DNA from: Pseudomonadota bacterium | Lineage (GTDB): Bacteria; Pseudomonadota; Gammaproteobacteria; Xanthomonadales; Ahniellaceae | Length of the DNA: 64,000 nt | NCBI GenBank assembly: GCA_022843465.1 | Contig: JALHNO010000014.1 | Span: 111,944-175,943 of the forward strand | Direction of reading: 5' to 3' | Shown: positions 27,138-36,011 of the stretch, piece after piece | Layout of the letters: the number at the start of each line of letters is the position of its first letter | Numbering within the stretch: position 1 is the first letter of the stretch | Position numbers and translations under genes: made by a program | Notes under the pieces: model-generated | The model's database searches: none | Told to the model about the DNA's origin: nothing | What the model saw: only the letters and a program-made list of their open reading frames with translations

Positions 27138-27152
27138 GGGAGAGGAACAACG

Positions 27153-28151
27153 ATGGACCCATTCGAGAGTTTTGATGCCAGTTCGGCTGATGAGCTGGCG
27201 GCGCTGAAGAAGCAGTCCGATGAAGTGCAGTCGCGGATGGCGCAGATGGATGAGCTGAAGTCCTCTGTGGCCAACGCCGTCTATCTGCGCGTGCGTGCCG
27301 ACTACGAGACGCGGATGCGCGATATCGAGGAGCGTGCAGGACCGCTCAAGCAGGCGGCGCGTACTGCTTACGCCACCCTGCGCGCCGAACTGGTGCGTCT
27401 GGAGGCCGAACACGAGGCGATGGACCTCGACCGCCAGGAAGTGGAATTCCGTCACCAGCTGGGCGAGTTCGACGTCGCCGAACGCAAGCGTCGGCTCAAG
27501 GTCATCGACGACAAGGTCGCAAGCAAGTCGGCCGTGCTGGAGCAGGGGCGCAAATTGCGCGAACGCTTTCTGGCCGCGGTCAGCGAGGAGTCCGAACTGC
27601 TTGCCCCGGCAGGCGATGGGGCGGGTCCGCTGACGACCCAGGAAGTACCCAAGCTGGTGGTACCACCAGCGCCAGCCGGTGACGGTCAATTCGTGACCGG
27701 GCGGATGCTGATCCCGGAAGCCCCGACCGGACAGCTCGGTGCCGTTCCGGTGGCGCCGCCGGCGACCAGGCCTCCTCCGATGCCGGCCGCTGGCACGATG
27801 GTCTTGCCCGCTGTGAAGGTCCCCAAGACCGCGGCGCAAGCACTGCCGACCGGCGTGGTGAAGCTGGCCCGGCTGGTGCCGCAGAATCCGGAGGCCGGAA
27901 AACAGACCGCCGTGCTCGGCGTCACCACGACCCGCATTGGGTCCGATAGCGCCAACGAGGTACGTATCGGCGGTCCCGGCGTCGACGCCCATCACGCCGT
28001 GATCGAACCCTCCACTGCGGGCTATCTGCTGCGCGATCATGGCTCGCGTCACGGCACCCGGGTCAACGCGGAGCGCATCAAGGAACGCATTCTGGAGAAC
28101 GAAGACGTGGTCCAGATCGGCGCTGCCCGGTTCGTGTTCCGTCTCGGCTGA
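27153..28151 (+). CDS. coiled-coil and FHA domain protein
   Basis: A 332-residue protein. The first 150 residues are charged and helical (DELAALKKQSDEVQSRMAQM and onward) and should form a coiled coil. A Pro/Ala/Val-rich linker (about 160-245) leads to a C-terminal FHA domain with RIGSD, DAHHAVIEP and SRHGTRVNAE. The second motif has HH where most FHA domains have S-x-x-H (SRRHA), which may weaken phospho-threonine binding. It starts 15 bp after the cNMP/FHA gene and ends 7 bp before the STAS gene, so the three are one operon. Confidence 0.82.
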   Translation: MDPFESFDASSADELAALKKQSDEVQSRMAQMDELKSSVANAVYLRVRADYETRMRDIEERAGPLKQAARTAYATLRAELVRLEAEHEAMDLDRQEVEFRHQLGEFDVAERKRRLKVIDDKVASKSAVLEQGRKLRERFLAAVSEESELLAPAGDGAGPLTTQEVPKLVVPPAPAGDGQFVTGRMLIPEAPTGQLGAVPVAPPATRPPPMPAAGTMVLPAVKVPKTAAQALPTGVVKLARLVPQNPEAGKQTAVLGVTTTRIGSDSANEVRIGGPGVDAHHAVIEPSTAGYLLRDHGSRHGTRVNAERIKERILENEDVVQIGAARFVFRLG

Positions 28152-28158
28152 ACCGGTC

Positions 28159-28686
28159 ATGGAGATCGCCAGCGAAACTCATGGTCAGGTGCTGCTGGTG
28201 CGGCCGCAGGGCAGGCTCGATACCGAGACTGCCGGCGAACTGGAACTGGCGCTGCACGATGCCTACGAGTCGGGCCGGCGCCACTTCGTGCTCGACATGG
28301 CCAAGATCAGCTACGTCAGTTCAGCGGGCCTGCGCGTCCTGCTGGCGCTGGCCAAGAAGCTCGACGGCAATGTCGGCAGCTTGCGGCTGTCTGCGCTGAA
28401 TGCTTCGGTCAAGCAGGTGTTCGATATTGCCGGCTTCACCGCCCTGTTCGATATCCGCGCCAGCGCCAGGCTGGCCCTGGAAAAGCATCCGCATGCGGGC
28501 GAGACAGCGGGCGGCAGTCATTCGATCGGAAAGCTCGCCGCCGGTCTGCTCGGTGCGCCCGCTGCAAGCGCAGCATCGGAATCCCAGCAGTCGACCGCCG
28601 CCGCGGCTGCCCGATTGCTCGGTGTGGGCACCCCGGGCTCGGGTGAAGCAGCTGTCAACAAGCCCCGCTCCGACAGCAAGGGATAG
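28159..28686 (+). CDS. STAS-domain anti-sigma-factor antagonist (RsbV-like)
   Basis: A 175-residue protein. Residues 1-105 form a STAS domain with the conserved DMAKISYVSSAGLRVLLALA. Ser55 occupies the position phosphorylated in SpoIIAA/RsbV. A 70-residue Ala/Ser-rich tail of unknown role (AAASESQQSTAAAAARLLG) follows. In partner-switching systems such a protein is phosphorylated by an RsbW-type kinase and restored by a SpoIIE-type phosphatase; the phosphatase is the next gene on the other strand, but no kinase gene is seen here. The frame is open 40 codons upstream over the FHA gene; ATG 28159 is the sensible start. Confidence 0.87.
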   Translation: MEIASETHGQVLLVRPQGRLDTETAGELELALHDAYESGRRHFVLDMAKISYVSSAGLRVLLALAKKLDGNVGSLRLSALNASVKQVFDIAGFTALFDIRASARLALEKHPHAGETAGGSHSIGKLAAGLLGAPAASAASESQQSTAAAAARLLGVGTPGSGEAAVNKPRSDSKG

Positions 28687-28763
28687 CCCGCGGCGGGTGT
28701 CGGCATGCGCCGGCAGGCAGCGCGTCGGGAAACCGCGGCTGCATCGGCGCCGGATCGGCGCAA

Positions 28764-30443
28764 TCAGCGACGCCAGAGCGCGATCAGGGTCAGGTCATCG
28801 TACTGGGTGATGTCGCCGAGGAAGCTGCCGATTGCGGTCATCAGGGCTTCGATGGCGTGTCCCGCCGAGCGGGTATTCTGCAAGGTGGTGCGTACGCGTT
28901 CCAGGCCGAAGGACTCGCCGCTGGCTGACAGGGCTTCATCGAGTCCGTCGGTGAACAGCAGCACGCCATCGCCCTTGGCCAGTTCTACCGACACCTCGTG
29001 AAACTGGTTGTTGTGGTTGACGCCGAGCGCGGTGGATACCGGGATCTGCAGCGACTCGAGCTGGCCGCTGGCCCGGCGCACGATCGGTGGCGGATGCCCG
29101 GCGCTGGCGATGCGCAGCACGCCCTTGTTGGCATCGAGAGAAGCCACCAGACAGGTGGCAAACATGCCGGATTCCAGCTCACCACGCATCAACTGATTGA
29201 GCTGGGACATCAGATCGGCCGGGGTCTTGCAGCGCGGCGCCAGCGCGCGCGCCTGGGCACCGAGCCGCGCCATGTAAAGCGCCGCCGGAAAACCCTTGCC
29301 GGAAACATCACCGATCAGCAGGGTCGTGCGACCGTCCGCCAGAGTCAGGAAATCAAACAGGTCGCCGCCGACAATGCGTGCCGCGGTGTAACTGTCGGCC
29401 AGTTCGTAGCCATCGATGCGCGGCGTCGCGCTCGGCAGGAACCGCTGCTGGATACGTCGGGACAGCTCGATATCCTGGGGATGGATCAGCTGCTCGCTCT
29501 CGGCGTGACGATACGAGGCCAGCAGGGCACCGAGATGACCGGCGACCCCGCTGAGAAATTCGCGGTCGGCGGCGCGCAGTGCCATGGCCTCATCATGGCT
29601 ATCGAGGTAGAGCGCGCCCAGCACCAGACCGGCGCTACGGATCGGCGCACTCGCCAGCGTCGCCGGCAGGCGCTCGATCAGATGGGCCGGTAGCAGTGAC
29701 CGGAGCGTATCGGCCTGCGGCGAAATGATCGGTTGGCCATCGGCGATGGCCGCTGCGCCGATGGCCGCAGCCAGTTCCTCGTCCAGCACAAGGGGAGAGT
29801 TGCAACGCTGTGCCAGCAGACGCCAGGGTCGATGCGTGGCCTCGCGCACCATTACCGCAAAGCGTTCGCAGCGCGGAAACGCCTCGCTCAATGCGCTGAG
29901 GAAATCGCGCAGTCGGCTTTCCAGTGAACCCGCCTCGCTGAGCATGTCGCCGATCTGCGACATCGCTTTGAGTCGGGCGATCGTGGTCTGGTAGAGCTCA
30001 TTGGCGGCCGAGGTCCGTGGAATCACCGGCTCCGATCCGGGAATCACCATCGGTTGAATCGGGCGCGGCGGTGCCGGTTGCGGAGCCGGTCGCGGCACCG
30101 GCAGTTCCACCGGCTCGATCATCGTCGCTTCCGGCGACTCCGCCGATCGCACCAGGTCACGGCGACGGACGCGCAGCCGGGTCTGGCCGAGTTCAATGGT
30201 GTCGCCGTCTTCGATATCGGTGGGTGCCATCACCAGGCGGCCGTTATGGCGGGTGCCGTTGGCGCTCTCGAGATCGCGCAGGCGCCAATGGCCTTCCTCA
30301 TTGTCGATCTGGGCATGACGACGCGAAACGGCGAGATCGCTGATCATCAGATCGGCAAACTGACCGCGCCCCAGCACGGTGGCTGAGTCGACAACAAATC
30401 GTTGCCCGGACTGCGGGCCAGCTTCGACAATCAAATCAATCAT
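28764..30443 (-). CDS. FHA-GAF-SpoIIE (PP2C-type) serine phosphatase
   Basis: A 559-residue RsbU-like phosphatase. The N-terminal FHA domain (1-95) has LGRGQFADLMIS, AVSRRHAQID and SANGTRHNGR. A Pro-rich linker is followed by a GAF-like sensor (about 150-305). The PP2C/SpoIIE domain (about 325-559) has the metal-binding Asp residues in GGDLFDFL and GDVSGKGFPAALYMA, the AGHPPPIV motif and LLFTDGLDEA. It should dephosphorylate the STAS protein encoded convergently 77 bp away. The shared FHA domains in three of the four genes suggest assembly through phospho-threonine contacts. Confidence 0.9.
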   Translation of the reverse strand: MIDLIVEAGPQSGQRFVVDSATVLGRGQFADLMISDLAVSRRHAQIDNEEGHWRLRDLESANGTRHNGRLVMAPTDIEDGDTIELGQTRLRVRRRDLVRSAESPEATMIEPVELPVPRPAPQPAPPRPIQPMVIPGSEPVIPRTSAANELYQTTIARLKAMSQIGDMLSEAGSLESRLRDFLSALSEAFPRCERFAVMVREATHRPWRLLAQRCNSPLVLDEELAAAIGAAAIADGQPIISPQADTLRSLLPAHLIERLPATLASAPIRSAGLVLGALYLDSHDEAMALRAADREFLSGVAGHLGALLASYRHAESEQLIHPQDIELSRRIQQRFLPSATPRIDGYELADSYTAARIVGGDLFDFLTLADGRTTLLIGDVSGKGFPAALYMARLGAQARALAPRCKTPADLMSQLNQLMRGELESGMFATCLVASLDANKGVLRIASAGHPPPIVRRASGQLESLQIPVSTALGVNHNNQFHEVSVELAKGDGVLLFTDGLDEALSASGESFGLERVRTTLQNTRSAGHAIEALMTAIGSFLGDITQYDDLTLIALWRR

Positions 30444-30654
30444 GTGTGGACTTCAGGACCCCGGTGCGCAGTGTCGCACAACCATGGGGGCGGATTCACC
30501 GGCCGGACCCCATGATTGACAATGATGATTCCGGGCTGAACCCGGCCTGATCCCGCCTGCGGATGCCCAGGGGCAAAGGCCTGGCAGCACAGCCGGCGCG
30601 CGCGGGCTATGCTGCGCCGGCCTGACTCACCCCACTCGAACCGAGGTTCCTGTC

Positions 30655-31026
30655 ATGACCATTGCCTACTGGTGTGTACTGATTGCCGCATTTCTGCCCA
30701 TTCTTTTTACCGGAGTTGCCAAGTTTTCCGGCAAGGGTTTCAACAACTTCGCGCCGCGCAAATTCCAGGATCGCCTGGAGGGATTCCGGCAACGGGCGCA
30801 CTGGGCGCATCTGAATTCGTTCGAAGCATTTCCGCCATTTGCTGCGGCGGTGATCATCGCGCATCAGCTCGGTCGCAGCCAGGCGACCCTTGATCAGCTG
30901 GCAATGGCCTTCATCGCCTTCCGGCTGATCTACGGCGCGCTCTACATTGCCGATCGGGCAAGCCTGCGCAGTGTCGCCTGGCTGGCCGCCGTGGTCTGCT
31001 GGGTCGCGATGTTCTTCGTGCGCTGA
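30655..31026 (+). CDS. MAPEG-family membrane protein
   Basis: A 123-residue protein with four transmembrane helices and the MAPEG pattern (NNFAPRKFQDRLEGFRQRAH followed by AHLNSFEAFPPFAAAVIIAH). The RAHWAHLNSFE segment is the conserved substrate/glutathione region of the eicosanoid and glutathione metabolism superfamily. Bacterial members have few proven roles. It stands alone between the phosphatase and the phasin gene. The 211 bp upstream carry its promoter region and nothing else I can identify. A second MAPEG gene lies at 57971. Confidence 0.85.
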   Translation: MTIAYWCVLIAAFLPILFTGVAKFSGKGFNNFAPRKFQDRLEGFRQRAHWAHLNSFEAFPPFAAAVIIAHQLGRSQATLDQLAMAFIAFRLIYGALYIADRASLRSVAWLAAVVCWVAMFFVR

Positions 31027-31043
31027 TTCGCGCTTTCGCACGC

Positions 31044-31075
31044 AAAAAAAAAGACCAGTGGTTGCCCACTGGTCT
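31044..31075 (-). terminator. intrinsic terminator of the phasin gene
   Basis: The stem AGACCAGTGG / CCACTGGTCT (31052-31075, TTGC loop) is preceded by a run of nine A on the + strand. Read on the - strand, it is a hairpin followed by a T-run, placed 90 bp after the phasin stop. Confidence 0.88.
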
Positions 31076-31164
31076 CAGTACGCTGGCGGGCTCAAGGGGA
31101 GGGAGTGCCGGCCAGCGTCTGTCCTGCTTCGAACCCGGTCGCATCCCTGCGCCCGGATCGAGTC

Positions 31165-31551
31165 TTACTTGGTCTTGCGGGCTGCTGCGGCGACCGGCTT
31201 GACGAAAGCTTCGTTGGCGGCTTCAAGCTGGCCCTTGGCCAGACCGGTCAGCGCCTCGTTGGTCTTCACGCCGACATTCACCAGCTCCTGCGAGGTGGCA
31301 TAGGTCTTCTCGGCGGTCTCGCGCACCAGGGCAACACCCTTGGGCAGGAACGCCTTGATGGCTTCGATGTTGTTCACTTCGGCGGCTTCGCCGAGAAACT
31401 CGAGGGTGGCGTTCCAGCGGTTCTCGACGGCCTTGACCTGCACATTGACGGCCTTCTCGAAGCCTTCGAACGCGATGCCCTGCGCCTTGAAGGCGGCATC
31501 GGCGAACTGCTTGCTGGCGTTGAGCATCTGCGAATTGATCTGTTCAAACAT
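31165..31551 (-). CDS. phasin family protein
   Basis: A 128-residue amphipathic helical protein (MFEQINSQMLNASKQFADAA FKAQ, then VQVKAVENRWNATLEFL) that coats polyhydroxyalkanoate granules. The Ala/Lys/Glu-rich helices, the absence of Cys and the C-terminal KPVAAAARKTK match the Phasin_2 family. The frame continues 27 codons upstream to 31632, but MFEQINSQ is the family start and has a GAGG-type site upstream. No PHA synthase is in the window. Confidence 0.88.
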   Translation of the reverse strand: MFEQINSQMLNASKQFADAAFKAQGIAFEGFEKAVNVQVKAVENRWNATLEFLGEAAEVNNIEAIKAFLPKGVALVRETAEKTYATSQELVNVGVKTNEALTGLAKGQLEAANEAFVKPVAAAARKTK

Positions 31552-31867
31552 GGGAGTGTCCTCTGACGACGTGCCCACGATGGGCGACGTTACGGGAGCT
31601 ACTCTATCTGCGTTTTTGTTGCGTTGCAACATTTATCTTCCGAGCTTGTTCATCCGGCATTTCAGCTGGATGTACAGGACGTTCTGGCAATACCTCAGAT
31701 CGGGGACGGACTGATCTGGGGGCAATTTGGTGCGTTGCAATGCGGCGTCACCGGGCGTGCAACAGGATGCTTGGCGGCGCTGGCCTGGCGCGGTGGGACC
31801 TATGGCACGCGTCGCCGCGCGCGCGAATGTCCTGGCGTCACGCCATCGTTGAAGCGGGGTGCGCACG
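31552..31867. other. 316-bp region without a gene
   Basis: This stretch holds the promoter region of the phasin gene on the - strand and the upstream region of the broken [2Fe-2S] subunit gene on the + strand. I see no conserved coding frame, no repeat of the families found elsewhere in the window and no tRNA. Confidence 0.5.
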
Positions 31868-32398
31868 ATGATCAAGTTCCGTCTGAATGGCCGTGCTGTC
31901 GAGCATGCCGGCGACACCTGAATCGCTCTGCTCTGGTATCTGCGCGATCGCGCCGGTCTGACTGGAACCAAGTTCGGCTGCGGCATCGGCGAGTGCGGCG
32001 CCTGCAGCGTGCAATTGGACGGCGCCGTCGTGCGTTCCTGTCTGTTGCCGCTGTCAGCACTGGCGGAACGTCAGGTGACCATCATCGAAGGCCTGGCGCC
32101 GAGCGATGACCTGCACGCGGTCCGGCGTGCCTGGATCGAGGAAGACGTGCCGCAGTGCGGCTACTGTCAGGCCGGCCAGATCATGGCGGCGGTCGATCTG
32201 CTCAAGCGGATACCGGATCCCAGCGACCGCGATATCGCCGCCTTGACCAATCTCTGCCGCTGCGGCACCTATCCGCGGATATGCGGCGCGCAGCAGCGGC
32301 CTTGCGCCGCCAGACCGGACCTTGGCACTGCAATCGAGACGCGCGGAGGCGCAATCGCTATTACCTTGCGACGACGCGCAACGATGAGTCCGGCGTAA
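31868..32398 (+). pseudogene. [2Fe-2S] subunit of a xanthine dehydrogenase / isoquinoline 1-oxidoreductase family enzyme, interrupted by TGA
   Basis: Translation from ATG 31868 gives MIKFRLNGRAVEHAGDT, then TGA at 31919-31921, then IALLWYLRDRAGLTGTKFGC in the same frame. The first cluster motif (FGCGIGECGACSVQLDG with a later C) and the second (QCGYCQAGQI and CRCGTYPRI) are both complete, so eight cluster cysteines remain. The family normally reads D-T-P-L-L-W here, so the stop and about two extra codons sit where Pro should be. The C-terminal 40 residues after CRCGTYPRI no longer resemble the family. No gene for the large molybdopterin subunit is nearby. It looks like a remnant that is decaying. 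Confidence 0.8.
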
Positions 32399-32524
32399 AC
32401 GACAAGCGGGGTCGCGTCAGTGCGGGAATCGCAGCGAACATGCTGTCAGCCCGATCCAGTCGGCGCTTCCGGCACCGCCAGCCGGAAATCAGATCACTGA
32501 TCGCGACCCTACGAAATGTTCGGG

Positions 32525-32878
32525 CTAGCCGCGGTAGCGACAGCCCGAGGTGCAGGTCTCATGCACCACCACTTCGCTGAGCAGTGGCAGCGCCGGACGC
32601 AGCCGATCCCAGATCCATACCGCGAGATTTTCGCTGGTCGGATTCTCGAGTCCCGGCACATCGTTGAGATAGTGATGATCGAGCTGATCATAGAGCGGCG
32701 CGAACGCCCGCTTGATTTCGGCAAAATCAATCACCCAGCCAAAGTGTGGATCGACTGGCCCGGCAACATGCAGTTCAACCCGGAACGAATGTCCATGCAC
32801 ACGGCTGCACTTGTGCCCGGCCGGTACGTTCGGCAGGCGATGCGCGGCTTCGAGGGTGAAGGCTTTGAAGAGTTCCAT
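32525..32878 (-). CDS. queD: 6-carboxy-5,6,7,8-tetrahydropterin synthase
   Basis: A 117-residue enzyme of queuosine biosynthesis that converts dihydroneopterin triphosphate to carboxytetrahydropterin. Zinc ligands H13, H28 and H30 and the catalytic C24 ([12 protein letters not shown]) are visible, as are the Asp-His pair in LDHHYLND and the Glu in VHETCTSG. The later pathway genes queE and queC are at 57288 and 58416, so the pathway is present but split into two loci in this window. It stands alone here, downstream of the exporter operon genes on the same strand order. Confidence 0.93.
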   Translation of the reverse strand: MELFKAFTLEAAHRLPNVPAGHKCSRVHGHSFRVELHVAGPVDPHFGWVIDFAEIKRAFAPLYDQLDHHYLNDVPGLENPTSENLAVWIWDRLRPALPLLSEVVVHETCTSGCRYRG

Positions 32879-32951
32879 GGCTGAATTGAAGTATGTGCGG
32901 ACGCTACTTTAGCAGGGCCAACTGGAGAGCTGCTTTCGGAGTGGCCGATAT

Positions 32952-34136
32952 TCAAAGTCCGCGCAGTGCAGCGGTGACCGGCAATCGTGCCGCGCGCACA
33001 GCCGGCAAGAGGCCACCGAGGAAGCCAATAGTCATCGCGGAGACTAGTCCCTTGGCAACCAAGCCGGGCGTCACCGCAAAATCGAAGGCAACCTGAGTAA
33101 AGTTGGAGCCAAGGGTCGAGACGCTGTAGCCATTGAACAGCAGGTACGCCAAGGCGGCGCCCAACAACCCGCCAGCGGTGGCAAGGATCAACGCTTCCGC
33201 CATGACTGAAGCGACCACGGGTAGCGCGCCGAAGCCCAGTGCGCGAAGCGTGCCAATTTCGGAGGTCCGCGCCGATACAGCGGAGTACATTGTATTGAGC
33301 GCCCCGAACAAGGCACCAAAACCCATGATTACGGTGATGATGCCAGCCAGCCAGCCAATGAGAAGAGTCAGCTGCCGAGACTGCTTGCTGAAGTAGTCTT
33401 GTTCACGCTCGACGTCTACGGTGAGTGTCGGATCAGCTTTCAGGCGAGCCTTCATCGAATCGAACGCGTTGCGGCTGGTCAGCTTGGCAATCACCGAGGA
33501 ATAGCCGGTGCGCTGGAAAGCGCTCTGCACAGCTTCTGCGTCCGCCCACAGTTCTGACTCGTGTGCATCGCCATCTGTCGAGAACACCCCGACGATAAAC
33601 CACTCTGAACCACGAAATTGAAGGCGCGCACCGAGATGGAGGCCATCAAACTGCTGCTGCGCACTGCGGCCGACGGCGATCTCGCGAATGCCAGGGCGCG
33701 GTCTGCGCCCTTCGACGATGCGCAACTCCTCGCGCATCGTAAACCCCATCGGCTGGACACCGCGGAGCGTGACATTGGTCCCGTTCTTCTGACCTTTGCG
33801 AGGCACCTCCGTAATAACGATCAGCTCGCTTGAGGCAATCGGCATGCCGCTTTCATCGCGGGCAATCGACGGATCCTGGCGGATCAGGGTAGTGCTGGCT
33901 CGGTCAAAAAAACTGGACAATTCGCCATTGGAGCCACCGCGTAACACCACCGCGCGGTCCATGGAGCCCGTCGCACTCAAGGTCCGATCGAGTCCCGATG
34001 ACATGGACAACATTGCTACGAATACTGCAACGACACCAGCGATACCCACGATGATCACCGTGGATGCGCCTGCGCGTTGCGGAATCGAGCGCATATTCAT
34101 CAGCACGATCTCACGGACTTGAGTAAACGTACTCAT
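32952..34136 (-). CDS. MacB/FtsX-type ABC transporter permease (second exporter)
   Basis: A 394-residue permease: one N-terminal helix (AGASTVIIVGIAGVVAVFVA), a periplasmic domain (about 45-270) and three C-terminal helices with the FtsX loop SARTSEIGTLRALGFGALPV. It is the last gene of a four-gene operon (adaptor 37219, ATPase 36011, permease 35297, this gene), 6 bp after the other permease. Codon use of this operon is a little less GC-rich than that of its neighbours. Confidence 0.88.
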   Translation of the reverse strand: MSTFTQVREIVLMNMRSIPQRAGASTVIIVGIAGVVAVFVAMLSMSSGLDRTLSATGSMDRAVVLRGGSNGELSSFFDRASTTLIRQDPSIARDESGMPIASSELIVITEVPRKGQKNGTNVTLRGVQPMGFTMREELRIVEGRRPRPGIREIAVGRSAQQQFDGLHLGARLQFRGSEWFIVGVFSTDGDAHESELWADAEAVQSAFQRTGYSSVIAKLTSRNAFDSMKARLKADPTLTVDVEREQDYFSKQSRQLTLLIGWLAGIITVIMGFGALFGALNTMYSAVSARTSEIGTLRALGFGALPVVASVMAEALILATAGGLLGAALAYLLFNGYSVSTLGSNFTQVAFDFAVTPGLVAKGLVSAMTIGFLGGLLPAVRAARLPVTAALRGL

Positions 34137-34142
34137 GGCTAC

Positions 34143-35297
34143 TCAGCGCCCCGCCAGTGCATCGACGATTTTCAATCGCTTGGCGCGCAGCGCCGGCGGC
34201 AGGCCGACGGCGAGCGCCAGTCCCAGCACCGTGCAGCCAGCGAACAGCCAGACCCGCTGGTCGGTGCGTAGCGGAGGGAAATTCGGCGGAAGCGCTCCGG
34301 TCAGCATTGCCGACAGGCCCATGCCGATCGCAGCACCAATCAGGCAGAGCAGCAACGACTCGGCCAAAACCAGCCACAGCACGCGATTGTCGGTGAAGCC
34401 CAGGCACTTGAGCACGGCAAGCTCGGGTATGCGCTCGCGTACTGCCTGGCTCATGGTGTATCCGGTGAGAATCAGGATTGTGAAAATAACCGCGCCCGAG
34501 ATCAGATTCATCATGAAGCCGATGTCTCCAAACTGCTTTATGAAGCCGAGCTGGAACTCCTGCTCGTTCTGTGTCTTGGTCTCGTCGACGCTGTTTTCGA
34601 ACTTGGAGTCGATCAACGCGGCGACACGCTGCGAGTCTTCTGGACTCTTCAGGCGGGCGACGAAGACCCCGGCCAACCCTCTGGCGCCGGGCGAACGTCC
34701 CTCATCGAACTGACCGTAGTTCAGATACATCAGCTGCGTGCGATCCTGCCACTCCTGATTCTTACCGTCGAAGATTCCGACGATGCGCCATTCCCAAAGA
34801 CGCGAGCCGTCCGATTTGACCCAGATGAAGCTGTTCAACGGCACGATGTCGCCGACTTTCCAGCCGAAGCTGTTGGCCAACTCGCGCCCGACGATGGCGC
34901 CATCCTGAGTTGAAATGAAATTGGCTCGTTGGTCTTTGTCGATTACCCACTCCGGATAGGTATCGAACAGGCGCTGTGGATTGACAGCGAACTGAGGGAA
35001 CTGCTGACGCGAATCCTGGTACTGACCACCGAAGAACTGTGAATGATTGACGCGCGCAACGCCCGGGATGGTTTCGATTTGCGGCATCATCCGCATGGGC
35101 AATGGTTGCGTGAAACTGGTCCGCGCCTGCACGATCAATCGATCGGCGCCAAGGAATTCGACGCTGCCGGCGAACAACGAGTTCACCGCCTGGAGCAGGC
35201 CGAGCAGCAAAAACGCTGCGGAAAGCGACAACACGGTGAAGACCGTGCGCAACTTCTTGCGAAAGAGTGCGGTCCAGATGAGCTGAAAATATTTCAT
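34143..35297 (-). CDS. MacB/FtsX-type ABC transporter permease (second exporter)
   Basis: A 384-residue permease with an N-terminal helix (TVFTVLSLSAAFLLLGLLQA), a periplasmic domain and three C-terminal helices around the loop RERIPELAVLKCLGFTDNRV. It pairs with the permease that follows it by 6 bp. The ATPase gene ends 3 bp upstream, so the operon is tightly packed. The substrate is not readable; the PDxP-rich periplasmic part shows no hydrolase motif. Confidence 0.88.
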   Translation of the reverse strand: MKYFQLIWTALFRKKLRTVFTVLSLSAAFLLLGLLQAVNSLFAGSVEFLGADRLIVQARTSFTQPLPMRMMPQIETIPGVARVNHSQFFGGQYQDSRQQFPQFAVNPQRLFDTYPEWVIDKDQRANFISTQDGAIVGRELANSFGWKVGDIVPLNSFIWVKSDGSRLWEWRIVGIFDGKNQEWQDRTQLMYLNYGQFDEGRSPGARGLAGVFVARLKSPEDSQRVAALIDSKFENSVDETKTQNEQEFQLGFIKQFGDIGFMMNLISGAVIFTILILTGYTMSQAVRERIPELAVLKCLGFTDNRVLWLVLAESLLLCLIGAAIGMGLSAMLTGALPPNFPPLRTDQRVWLFAGCTVLGLALAVGLPPALRAKRLKIVDALAGR

Positions 35298-35300
35298 GGG

Positions 35301-36011
35301 CTAACGGGTGGTCTCATCGACCAGCACGCCCTTGTCCAGATGCACGACCCGGCGAGCAAATTCGGCGGCTTTCGGATCATGTGTGACCATGATGATGGTC
35401 TTGCCGTAGTCGCCATTGAGTTGCTGCATGAGCGTAAGCACTTCGTCGGCCATTTTCCGGTCGAGATCGCCAGTCGGTTCGTCGCAGATCAACAGCTTGG
35501 GGTCGGACACCAGCGCGCGCGCGATTGCAACTCGCTGCTGCTGACCGCCAGAGAGCTCATTGGGCTTGTGTCGTGCGCGATCAGCAAGTCCCACTAGTTG
35601 CAGTGCGATATCGGCGTGGCGGGCTCGCTCACGGGCATTCAGATCGGTCAGCAGGAGCGGCAGCTCGACATTTTTTTGCGCGCTGAGCACCGGCATAAGA
35701 TTGTAACTCTGGAAAATAAAGCCGACGGTGCTGGCACGCCATGCCGCCAGTCGGTCCGAGCCAAACTCGTCGATGCGCTGACCATTGACCTTGAGCAGGC
35801 CCCCTGTGGGTGAATCCAGGCCGCCGATCAGGTTCAGCAGGGTGGTTTTGCCGGAACCCGAAGGCCCCATCAGTGCGACAAAATCACCGTCGGGAATGTC
35901 GAGGTTGATGCCATGCAGGACCTCCACGACCTGTTTGCCACGCACGTAGGCCTTAGTCAGGGCCCGGATTTCGACCAGTGGCTGCTGTTCGGCACTCACG
36001 CTCGTGTTCAC
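35301..36011 (-). CDS. ABC transporter ATPase (second exporter)
   Basis: A 236-residue MacB/LolD-type ATPase. Walker A GPSGSGKTTLLN, Q-loop FIFQSYNLMPV, signature LSGGQQQRVAIARAL, Walker B LLICDEPTGDLDR and the His switch MVTHDPK are complete. Its start overlaps the stop of the adaptor gene by 4 bp (36008-36011), implying coupled translation. It drives the two permeases that follow. Confidence 0.92.
   Translation of the reverse strand: MNTSVSAEQQPLVEIRALTKAYVRGKQVVEVLHGINLDIPDGDFVALMGPSGSGKTTLLNLIGGLDSPTGGLLKVNGQRIDEFGSDRLAAWRASTVGFIFQSYNLMPVLSAQKNVELPLLLTDLNARERARHADIALQLVGLADRARHKPNELSGGQQQRVAIARALVSDPKLLICDEPTGDLDRKMADEVLTLMQQLNGDYGKTIIMVTHDPKAAEFARRVVHLDKGVLVDETTR

Noticed and set aside
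25956..28160. 734-codon frame antisense to the cNMP/FHA and FHA genes
   Set aside because: No domain is visible, and the sense strand encodes complete FHA and cNMP domains with ribosome binding sites.
31919..31921. TGA as a selenocysteine or recoded codon in the [2Fe-2S] subunit
   Set aside because: The position is a Pro in the family, not a Cys; there is no sign of a SECIS hairpin after it; and the C-terminus is degraded. A pseudogene is simpler.
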